Below, piece by piece: positions 41,697-47,766 of a stretch of 47,766 nucleotides of DNA. Positions within the stretch are counted from its first letter, which is position 1; every line of letters begins with the position of its first letter. The translations under genes and the position numbers were made by a program. The stretch comes from Alphaproteobacteria bacterium (GTDB lineage Bacteria; Pseudomonadota; Alphaproteobacteria; RF32; CAG-239). The notes under the pieces are model-generated. The model did no database searches, had not been told where the DNA came from, and saw only the letters and a list, made by a program, of their open reading frames with translations. The stretch is from assembly GCA_017475705.1 (NCBI GenBank), contig JAFVFB010000006.1:1-47766 (forward strand), written 5' to 3'.

Positions 41697-42620
41697 CTAA
41701 AAAAGACCGGTTGAAAGATAGCGCTCTGCACTGTCAGGCAGTATAGCCACTAATCTTTTATTTGTAAAGTCATAACGATTTGCTAAATTAACAGCAGCAG
41801 CAACAGCCGCTCCAGAAGAAAGCCCTATCAACAAACCTTCTATTCGAGCCACCATTTTAGCCATATGAATAGCTTCCTCATCACTAACTTTTACGACTTC
41901 ATCAATTAATTTTTCATCATAAAAAGGAGGAACAAAACCTGCTCCAATACCCTGAATTTGATGTGGACCTTTTTGTTCACCACTCAAAACAGCACTATTA
42001 AAAGGTTCCACTGCCGCAACATATAAATCTCGATTATAAGTTTTTAAAACCGAAGACAATCCCGTAATTGTGCCAGAAGTTCCCACTCCTGCAATGATAG
42101 CATCAAAGTCACCGCCTGTATCTTCTAATATTTCCATAGCCGTTCCCATACGATGGGCATCGGGATTAGCCACATTTTCAAACTGGTTTAGAATAACTAC
42201 ATTTTCTTGCCGGCTTTTAAGCATTTTTGCTTTATTTACAGCACCCTCCATTCCATCTTCTTTAGGTGTCAAAATAACATCTGCTCCTAGATGCTTGATA
42301 AGCTCAATCCGTTCCAGAGACATGTTTTCCGGCATAATAATTATTAATTTATATCCCTTCGCTGCACAAACACCTGCCAATCCTATCCCCGTATTACCAG
42401 AAGTGGCCTCAACAAAAACGGTATCTTTAACGACACCTTTTTTCTCCTGTTGTTCGATCATAGCTAAGGCCACCCTATCTTTAACAGAAAAGAGGGGGTT
42501 ATACATTTCACATTTCGCTAAAATTTCCGTATTTAGGCGTAAATGCGTTGTAAGATTCCCTAATCTTAACAAAGGAGTATGTCCAACCATTTCTGTAATA
42601 GAATTATAAATTTTTACCAT
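41697..42620 (-). CDS. cysK: Cysteine synthase (O-acetylserine sulfhydrylase)
   Basis: 307 residues. PLP-dependent fold type II. N-Y/I-T-E-M-V-G-H-T-P-L-L-R-L, PLP Lys in F-S-V-K-D-R, the substrate loop T-S-G-N-T-G-I-G-L-A, the phosphate-binding G-T-S-G-T-I-T-G, and P-D-S-A-E-R-Y-L-S-T at the C-terminus are all present. Makes cysteine from O-acetylserine and sulfide; the homologues CysM and cystathionine beta-synthase are less likely given the Q-I-Q-G-I-G-A-G-F-V-P motif. One base separates it from gmk. Confidence 0.95.
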   Translation of the reverse strand: MVKIYNSITEMVGHTPLLRLGNLTTHLRLNTEILAKCEMYNPLFSVKDRVALAMIEQQEKKGVVKDTVFVEATSGNTGIGLAGVCAAKGYKLIIIMPENMSLERIELIKHLGADVILTPKEDGMEGAVNKAKMLKSRQENVVILNQFENVANPDAHRMGTAMEILEDTGGDFDAIIAGVGTSGTITGLSSVLKTYNRDLYVAAVEPFNSAVLSGEQKGPHQIQGIGAGFVPPFYDEKLIDEVVKVSDEEAIHMAKMVARIEGLLIGLSSGAAVAAAVNLANRYDFTNKRLVAILPDSAERYLSTGLF

Positions 42621-42621
42621 T

Positions 42622-43263
42622 TTAATTTTCTCTCACAACGTTTTCTATTACCTTATCTAGCTCAATAACATTTTCTTTTTTTAATCTTATAGCCTTAATA
42701 ATAGCCTCGACGTCAGCGATAGCATCTTCAAGCTTATCATTAACCACTATAAAATCATAAAAAACACTTTCTTTAATTCTTTTTTCTGCCATACTCATTC
42801 GGCGAGCTATAACATCTTCTGCATCTGTCCCACGATTAATCAATCTATCCTTTAAAACCCGAAGAGATGGCGGCATTAAAAAAATAGTTTGCACACGATC
42901 ACCAGCTAGTCGGCGTAACTGTTGCACGCCAGGGTAATCCAAATCTAATATAACATCTTCACCTTTAGCCAATAGCTCATCAACAGCTGCTTTAGGTGTT
43001 CCGTATTTAGGACCAAAATCAGAATCAACATATTCATAAAGCGCATATTGAGCCACAAGTTGTTTAAACTCATTTTCAGAAATAAAATAATAATCTTTTC
43101 CTTCCGTTTCCCCTTCTCTTTTTTCACGAGTCGTAACAGAGACAGAAAGTTTTACCTTATCAACATTTTTCATCACACCTTTTATTACAGAGCTTTTACC
43201 GCAACCTGATGGTCCTGAAAAGATAAACATCGTACCTTTTTTCTGTATTAAAGTCCTTGTCAT
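42622..43263 (-). CDS. gmk: Guanylate kinase
   Basis: 213 residues. Walker A F-S-G-P-S-G-C-G-K-S-S, GMP-binding V-T-T-R-E-K-R-E-G-E-T-E-G-K-D-Y-Y-F-I, Y-G-T-P-K, D-L-D-Y-P-G-V-Q-Q-L, and the lid R-G-T-D-A-E-D-V-I-A-R-R. Phosphorylates GMP to GDP. GGAG lies 5 bases before the ATG. First gene of the gmk-cysK-lptG set; divergent from the SDR gene. Confidence 0.96.
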   Translation of the reverse strand: MTRTLIQKKGTMFIFSGPSGCGKSSVIKGVMKNVDKVKLSVSVTTREKREGETEGKDYYFISENEFKQLVAQYALYEYVDSDFGPKYGTPKAAVDELLAKGEDVILDLDYPGVQQLRRLAGDRVQTIFLMPPSLRVLKDRLINRGTDAEDVIARRMSMAEKRIKESVFYDFIVVNDKLEDAIADVEAIIKAIRLKKENVIELDKVIENVVREN

Positions 43264-43355
43264 TTCTACTCCATAGATAATTCATCTTTACAAAATATTT
43301 AATACAATATATACCATAAAACATATAAATAAAGCTTTATTTCAAGGATTGCACC

Positions 43356-44123
43356 ATGATTATCAAAAACATTTTACTTACTGGAGCATCATCAGGTATT
43401 GGAGAAGCCTTGGCTTTATACTATGCGAGCCAACCTCTCACAGAACATTTATTTATTTGCGGCCGCAATCAAGAACGTCTACTGGCTATAAAAAATAAGT
43501 GTGAGCAGCAAGGAAAAGCTAAAATTCATGCTGCAGTCCTTGATGTTACAGATAAGAATGCTGTTGAAAACTGGATAAACGAGGCGGAAAAAACAGCGTA
43601 TTTAAACCTTGTATTTGCCAACGCTGGTGTTGCTACACTTGAAGAAACACCACAAAACATTTTCAACACTTTTAACACTAATGTAATGGGTGTTTTAAAC
43701 ACTGTTACGCCAGCAATAGAGCTTTACAAAAAACGCCCAGATAAAGATAAAATCATTGCCTTAACGGCATCAATTGCCGGCTACCATGGGCTGCCAACTT
43801 GTCCATCTTACAGCGCATCAAAGGCTTGTATCAAAGCCTATGGCGAAGCACTAAGAACCAATTTATTGCCCTATAATATACAAGTAAACACTATTTGTCC
43901 AGGTTTCGTTCGTTCCAGAATAACAGATAAAAACACCTGTCCTATGCCATTTTTTATGGAAGCAGACAAAGCCGCATCAATAATTGCAGAACGCATACAA
44001 AAAAATGTTGGTTTAATTGCTTTTCCTTGGCCTATGCGTTTTATGTCTTGGCTGGTGAGCATTCTTCCTAATAAGCTAAGCGACTACATTTACAAAGCTC
44101 TCCCCAATAAAAACGACTCATAA
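43356..44123 (+). CDS. Short-chain dehydrogenase/reductase
   Basis: 255 residues. Classical SDR: T-G-A-S-S-G-I-G-E-A nucleotide-binding turn, the N-A-G motif in F-A-N-A-G-V-A, catalytic Ser in A-S-I-A-G-Y, and Y-S-A-S-K catalytic Tyr/Lys, then C-P-G-F-V-R-S. The R in the G-R-N-Q-E-R-L region suggests NADP preference. Substrate unknown; the C-terminal W-P-M-R-F-M-S-W-L-V-S hydrophobic tail suggests membrane association, as in some lipid-modifying SDRs. No operon partner. Confidence 0.9.
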   Translation: MIIKNILLTGASSGIGEALALYYASQPLTEHLFICGRNQERLLAIKNKCEQQGKAKIHAAVLDVTDKNAVENWINEAEKTAYLNLVFANAGVATLEETPQNIFNTFNTNVMGVLNTVTPAIELYKKRPDKDKIIALTASIAGYHGLPTCPSYSASKACIKAYGEALRTNLLPYNIQVNTICPGFVRSRITDKNTCPMPFFMEADKAASIIAERIQKNVGLIAFPWPMRFMSWLVSILPNKLSDYIYKALPNKNDS

Positions 44124-44187
44124 AAAAAGATAATAAAGACATGAAATTTAACTAATCCAAAGCCACTTTTTCTAAGGAGAGATTTTT

Positions 44188-44196
44188 ATGTCTTAA
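44188..44196 (+). other. Minimal start-stop frame (Met-Ser-stop) upstream of rpsA
   Basis: ATGTCTTAA is preceded by AAGGAGAGA at 6 bases, an excellent Shine-Dalgarno, yet it encodes only two residues before the stop. It lies about 155 bases before rpsA and 25 bases before that gene's best promoter. It could bind and release ribosomes on a read-through transcript, or be the remnant of a deleted gene such as the cmk that normally precedes rpsA. Confidence 0.5.
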
Positions 44197-44220
44197 AACA
44201 ATCAGAATTCCATTTTTTTC

Positions 44221-44249
44221 TTGACTTTTCTCATTTCTCCCCCTAAACA
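44221..44249 (+). promoter_or_regulatory. Candidate promoter of rpsA
   Basis: TTGACT (44221-44226), 17 bases, TAAACA (44244-44249). Predicted start near 44256, so a leader of about 95 bases. Confidence 0.5.
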
Positions 44250-44261
44250 ATACTCAATTCT

Positions 44262-44304
44262 CTTGCGGCGCGTCAATAGAATGCTTTTTTATAACACGCG
44301 CAAG
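44262..44304 (+). promoter_or_regulatory. Structured rpsA leader lacking a Shine-Dalgarno
   Basis: CTTGCG (44262-44267) pairs with CGCAAG (44299-44304), extended by a GCGT/ACAC-type inner pairing. The bases before the rpsA ATG are AT-rich with no purine-rich ribosome site. In E. coli rpsA also lacks one and is autoregulated by S1 binding to its leader; the same logic is plausible here. Confidence 0.5.
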
Positions 44305-44350
44305 TCCGCTCATCTGTTGAGGTCTGGCATTTTTTGAAAATATAAAAATA

Positions 44351-46033
44351 ATGGCAAATACTGCAGAAATAAAAATTCCTGAAATGACTGAAAATTTTGA
44401 AGAATTGTTAAAAGAACAATTTGGTGACAAAGGTATTGTCGGCACAGTTGTTAAGGGTACTGTTATTCGTATTCACGATGGTTTTGCAACCATTGACGTC
44501 GGTTTAAAATCAGAAGGTCGCATACCTTTGCGTGAATTTGGTAGAAACGATGAATTAAAAGTTGGCGATGTTGTAGAAGTTCTTGTTGACAGATATGAAG
44601 TCAAAGATGGCAACATCGTATTGTCACGCGAAAAAGCTCGTCGCGAAGAAGTATGGCAAGACCTTGAAAAGATGATGAACAACAACGAACGTGTTAACGG
44701 CGTCATCTTTGGTCGTGTTAAAGGCGGCTTTACTGTTGATTTGAATGGAGCCATTGCTTTCTTACCTGGTTCACAGATTGACATTCGCCCGATTAAAGAC
44801 ATTTCACCTTTAATGGGTATTTCACAACCTTTCCAAATTTTAAAGATGGACAAAGTACGTGGTAACATTGTTGTTTCTCGTCGTGTTGTTTTGGAAGAAA
44901 CACGTTCTGCTGCTCGTGCAGAATTAATTGATACCATAAAAGAAGGTGCTGTTTTAGAAGGTATTGTTAAGAACCTCACCGAATATGGTGCATTTATTGA
45001 TTTAGGCGGTGTAGACGGCTTATTACACGTTACAGACATTTCTTGGAAGAGGATTAATCACCCTGCTGAAGTATTAACTTTAGGTCAGACGGTTAAAGTA
45101 CAAGTTATCAAATTCAATGAAGACACTCAACGTATCAGCCTTGGCATGAAACAATTAGAAAATGACCCATGGCAAGCTGTTGCAGATAAGTACAAAGTTG
45201 GAGAGATTTACAAGGGTAAAGTAACCAACATCACAGATTATGGTGCATTTATTGAATTAGAAGATGGCATTGAAGGTTTGGTTCACGTTTCAGAAATGAG
45301 TTGGACTCGTAAAAATGTACATCCAGGAAAGATTGTATCGACTTCTCAAGAAGTTGATGTTAAGGTTTTGGAAGTGGATGCAGACAAGCGTCGTATCAGC
45401 TTAGGCATTAAGCAATGCACACCAAATCCATGGGCTGCCTATATTGAGGAACATCCTGTTAATTCCATCATTGAAGGTAAAATCAAGAACATTACCGAAT
45501 TTGGTTTATTCATTGGTTTATCTGATGAAATTGATGGTATGATTCACTTATCAGACATTTCGTGGGAAAAATCTGGTGAAGAAGCTGTTAAAGACTACAC
45601 CAAAGGGCAAACAATTGAAGCCAAAATTATTGATGTTGATGTTGAGAAAGAGCGCATTAGCTTAGGCATTAAGCAGATGTCTGAAAACAACATTGCGATG
45701 ACTTTAGAATCTCTCAAGAAGGGGGATATTGTCAAAGCTGTTGTTACAGGCTCTGATGAAAAAGGCGTTCAAGTAACAGTTCAAGGCATTGCTGCCACCA
45801 TCAAGAAGGCTGATTTATCTAAAGAAAACAAAGATCCGTTGAGCTATCATGAAGGGGATATTTTGGAAGCAAAATTGACTTCTGTTGATCGCAAAAACAC
45901 CAAGTTAGGTGTTTCTGTAAAAGCCTACGAATTAGAAGAAGAGAAGAAAGCATTAGAAGAATATTCTAATCCGCAATCTGCAAGTTCTTCTTTAGGTGAA
46001 GCCTTAGGTGAAGCCTTAAAAAACAAAGAATAA
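44351..46033 (+). CDS. rpsA: 30S ribosomal protein bS1
   Basis: 560 residues, six S1 (OB-fold) repeats, the usual proteobacterial length. Repeats 3-5 contain the sharp F-I-D-L/E-L, G-L-V-H-V-S-E-M-S-W and R-I-S-L-G-I/M-K-Q signatures (I-S-L-G-M-K-Q-L-E-N-D-P-W, I-S-L-G-I-K-Q-C-T-P-N-P-W). Binds mRNA leaders and helps unfold them on the 30S subunit. ATG at 44351 has no Shine-Dalgarno. It stands alone, without cmk upstream or ihfB downstream. Less AT-rich codon choice than its neighbours, as expected for a highly expressed gene. Confidence 0.97.
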   Translation: MANTAEIKIPEMTENFEELLKEQFGDKGIVGTVVKGTVIRIHDGFATIDVGLKSEGRIPLREFGRNDELKVGDVVEVLVDRYEVKDGNIVLSREKARREEVWQDLEKMMNNNERVNGVIFGRVKGGFTVDLNGAIAFLPGSQIDIRPIKDISPLMGISQPFQILKMDKVRGNIVVSRRVVLEETRSAARAELIDTIKEGAVLEGIVKNLTEYGAFIDLGGVDGLLHVTDISWKRINHPAEVLTLGQTVKVQVIKFNEDTQRISLGMKQLENDPWQAVADKYKVGEIYKGKVTNITDYGAFIELEDGIEGLVHVSEMSWTRKNVHPGKIVSTSQEVDVKVLEVDADKRRISLGIKQCTPNPWAAYIEEHPVNSIIEGKIKNITEFGLFIGLSDEIDGMIHLSDISWEKSGEEAVKDYTKGQTIEAKIIDVDVEKERISLGIKQMSENNIAMTLESLKKGDIVKAVVTGSDEKGVQVTVQGIAATIKKADLSKENKDPLSYHEGDILEAKLTSVDRKNTKLGVSVKAYELEEEKKALEEYSNPQSASSSLGEALGEALKNKE

Positions 46034-46053
46034 TTTAATATTCTAAATTAAGA

Positions 46054-46087
46054 AAGCTCCTCAGCAAATTGCGAGGAGCTTTTTTTA
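46054..46087 (+). terminator. Terminator of rpsA
   Basis: AAGCTCCTC and GAGGAGCTT form a 9-base stem with a 10-base loop, followed by seven T. Confidence 0.92.
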
Positions 46088-46103
46088 ATAAAAATAGAAT
46101 GAT

Positions 46104-46403
46104 TTACTCTGCCTCTTCAACCAGCATTTCGTCTTGTTCCACTTCCACAGGCTGGGCCGAACCGGTTTCAGAGGAATCAGGAGCGACTTCCACTCCCGGA
46201 TTATTAGGCAGAGGTTGCATAGAAGAATCTGCGGCAGTCGGCGCAGCAGCAGTAGAATATGTTTCAATAATAAATACACTACCATCACTAGCTGCCGAAT
46301 TATCAGCAAATTGTTGTGATACTGTTGCATTTCCGGCGATAGCTTGCTCAAACATCAGAGCCAACGCCGCCACCGCCAAAAATCCCAAGAAAAATCTATT
46401 CAT
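46104..46403 (-). CDS. Small secreted low-complexity protein, 99 aa
   Basis: ATG at 46403 with AAGGAGG 5 bases upstream, the only strong site in the frame. A signal peptide runs N-R-F-F-L-G-F-L-A-V-A-A-L-A-L-M, with cleavage predicted after A-I-A-G or nearby. The mature part, about 75 residues, is rich in Ala, Ser, Pro and acidic residues, with no conserved fold, and ends E-E-A-E. Periplasmic or secreted linker-like protein; no family recognised. Convergent with rpsA. Confidence 0.65.
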   Translation of the reverse strand: MNRFFLGFLAVAALALMFEQAIAGNATVSQQFADNSAASDGSVFIIETYSTAAAPTAADSSMQPLPNNPGVEVAPDSSETGSAQPVEVEQDEMLVEEAE

Positions 46404-46489
46404 AGAAACCTCCTTAATAAAATCAGACAAAGCCTATATAATGTCCTACTTTAATTTTTCAAGGCGGTTAACTTTATCAATTCAGCCAT

Positions 46490-46535
46490 AAAAAAAGCAG
46501 AGAGTCTGAGGTTACAAACCCTCAATACTCTCTGC
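46490..46535 (-). terminator. Terminator downstream of the G+C-rich outer-membrane gene
   Basis: GCAGAGAGT and ACTCTCTGC form a 9-base stem with an inner GAGG/CCTC pairing. On the minus strand it is followed by TTTTTTT, and it lies 8 bases after the stop. Confidence 0.88.
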
Positions 46536-46542
46536 TAATTGT

Positions 46543-47571
46543 TTAGTCCTTTGCCGGAAAGAAGGACTGGGTACGACGTCCCAGTTCAAAAAATACCTTC
46601 CCCATCACGTAAATTGACGAGTGGTATTCTTTATCCTCGTTTTGTAGGACGAGGACTTTCTGCTTCCAGCCTCCGCTGAGGCTATAGGCAAAGTTTGAAT
46701 TCCTCGGGCGGAGCTTGAGCTCCACTTCCCCGTAGGGAGAGTGGTTATTGCCTTTACTCCACAATCCGGTTTCCCGATGGGAATCCGTCTTGTAGTGTTC
46801 AAGGTCAATACCGCCCTTCAGACGGAGTTCATAGACTCCGTATTTATGGGGCCCGAACGGCAGCTTTACACCCCCGCCAAGACTGCCCGTGAAGGCAGTA
46901 TAGTTCTGGCCGGCATGTTCGGCCTTAGAACTATATGTGGTGCGGGACATGCCCACCTTCCCCTCAAGGAGGAAGTGCTTATTGTCCCACTCGGCGCCGC
47001 CACCGGCAATTATGGCATTGCCACCGACATTACTGCCGGCGCTCTGCCACCCAATGTATGGGAAGACAGAGAAGCCATATTTCCGGCTGAATTTGGCCGG
47101 AATTTTGCCGTCGTTTATGACGGTACCATGGACCAAGAAGTGGTCCTCGTCCATGGCATAGCGCCCACGGTAAGCGAGCTCGAATGCGAGACGAGCCTCG
47201 TCTGCCTTTAGCTCCAAGCCCCCCAGCTCCTCGGCGTCATACACCAAGGTGGGCGAGCTTTTAACTTCCACATCTCTGCGGAAGTCCGACACTCGCTTCA
47301 CGCGACCATCACTGGCCACGAAGAAGCGCACACGGTAGAGGTACTTTCCTCCCTCTACCTGCTTGGCCGGATTGTAAATCACGACCAAGGTGTCGGCACC
47401 GGCCGCATTGAGGAGTCTCTTGCACTCCGATGTGGTTGCAGGCTCCTCTTTTATGTTAATCACTTTGCCCTGGGCGGGGGCTTGACTTAACCCTTGTGCT
47501 TGTGCGCCCAACACAAGCATCGACATCATCATAGCAATCGCCACAACGATGTAATTTTTTCTTGTTTTCAT
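46543..47571 (-). CDS. Outer-membrane beta-barrel-like protein of atypical base composition
   Basis: 342 residues. A signal peptide ends A-Q-A-Q. An N-terminal domain of about 130 residues has an S-E-C-K-R-L-L-N-A-A-G-A-D-T segment and several beta strands. A glycine- and aromatic-rich region from about residue 165 alternates like a barrel (Y-G-F-S-V-F-P-Y-I-G-W-Q, A-G-G-G-A-E-W, F-L-L-E-G-K-V-G-M, S-L-G-G-G-V-K-L-P-F-G). Sampled lines of the gene are about 55-58% G+C, against roughly a third for its neighbours, with C/G-ending codons, so recent acquisition or a different origin is likely. No family recognised. Confidence 0.6.
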   Translation of the reverse strand: MKTRKNYIVVAIAMMMSMLVLGAQAQGLSQAPAQGKVINIKEEPATTSECKRLLNAAGADTLVVIYNPAKQVEGGKYLYRVRFFVASDGRVKRVSDFRRDVEVKSSPTLVYDAEELGGLELKADEARLAFELAYRGRYAMDEDHFLVHGTVINDGKIPAKFSRKYGFSVFPYIGWQSAGSNVGGNAIIAGGGAEWDNKHFLLEGKVGMSRTTYSSKAEHAGQNYTAFTGSLGGGVKLPFGPHKYGVYELRLKGGIDLEHYKTDSHRETGLWSKGNNHSPYGEVELKLRPRNSNFAYSLSGGWKQKVLVLQNEDKEYHSSIYVMGKVFFELGRRTQSFFPAKD

Positions 47572-47713
47572 ATCCTTGTTTTTTTTGGTTATTCACTCCA
47601 AAAAATATCATATGAAAAAAGAACCAAGAGATAGTAAGCCGAACCCATACAAACGGACTAAACTTCTAATAATCTCCTCAATAATTCTCCATAATGATAT
47701 TTTTTACACCTCA
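47572..47713. other. Leader of the G+C-rich outer-membrane gene
   Basis: About 140 bases, AT-rich, between the promoter at 47714-47742 and the ATG. It contains one GAGGAG without a start codon at a useful distance, and the ATG itself has only AAGGAT immediately upstream. No gene is visible here. Confidence 0.4.
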
Positions 47714-47742
47714 ACTATACCATGTTATTTTCTTTTTTTCAA
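47714..47742 (-). promoter_or_regulatory. Promoter for the G+C-rich outer-membrane gene
   Basis: On the minus strand TTGAAA (47742-47737), 17 bases, TATAGT (47719-47714). It predicts a start near 47707 and a leader of about 135 bases. Confidence 0.6.
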
Positions 47743-47766
47743 GAGTTTTTTCTATTTTCTGTCAAA

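Noticed and set aside
44473..45039. 188-codon frame antisense to rpsA
   Set aside because: A mirror of the rpsA codon pattern; no ribosome site or domain.
1..47766. CRISPR array or complete insertion sequence
   Set aside because: No regularly spaced identical repeats and no transposase or integrase gene were found in the window.

Overview
The window reads as chromosome of an AT-rich (about one third G+C by eye) host-associated or anaerobic alphaproteobacterium. Supporting signs are an ELM1/DUF1022 protein, RHH_4 ribbon-helix-helix proteins, a ruvA-ruvB-ybgC cluster, OprB-type porin, LptG, AccA and RND efflux genes typical of Gram-negatives, together with a likely rhodoquinone methyltransferase (RquA) and a flavodiiron protein, both hallmarks of low-oxygen life. 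An uncultured gut Rhodospirillales-like lineage would fit, but this is inference; no rRNA is present to settle it.

Layout. 1-2667 is a variable strip on the 3' side of tRNA-Glu(CTC): a partial NADAR-domain gene, two very small ORFs (one broken by an in-frame TAG), two unrecognised genes, and three related intergenic repeats. 2668-10113 holds the tRNA, a TetR-MFP-RND efflux operon with a palindromic operator, a DUF1349 gene, a CbpA-type J-protein whose Shine-Dalgarno is folded into a hairpin, and two small envelope proteins. 10223-13275 has an ELM1-like protein, a tandem pair of RHH_4 proteins, a SIMPL protein and a GNAT. 13356-15047 is another gene-poor, AT-rich strip lying 3' of tRNA-Pro(GGG), with an acyltransferase-3 gene.

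15250-23000 is mostly housekeeping: bL28, tRNA-Arg(CCG), a histidine phosphatase, an in-frame cytidylate kinase/flavodiiron fusion, an rsmE-response regulator-rquA operon, a small heat-shock operon with an extra 48-codon Cys-Cys-Cys gene, and accA. 23117-27141 is a membrane protein plus yejA-yejB without yejE/yejF. 27142-32331 is a GNAT-rich segment (two double-GNAT genes and one GNAT broken by TGA) around an ABC exporter. 33148-36829 has a cyclophilin and a three-gene envelope system (retropepsin-like lipoprotein, inactive transglutaminase-7TM protein, ATP-grasp ligase). 37086-46033 is porin, ruvAB-ybgC, gmk-cysK-lptG, an SDR and rpsA with a structured leader lacking a Shine-Dalgarno. The last gene (46543-47571) is an outer-membrane barrel-like protein at about 55-58% G+C, unlike everything before it.

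How it fits together. RquA would convert part of the ubiquinone pool to rhodoquinone for fumarate-type anaerobic respiration, while the flavodiiron module would remove O2 or NO; both lie within 4 kb. Several conserved operons are broken up here (cmk away from rpsA, ybgC without tol genes, lptG without lptF, yejAB without EF), and at least two genes carry single in-frame stops, suggesting a rearranged genome undergoing reduction.
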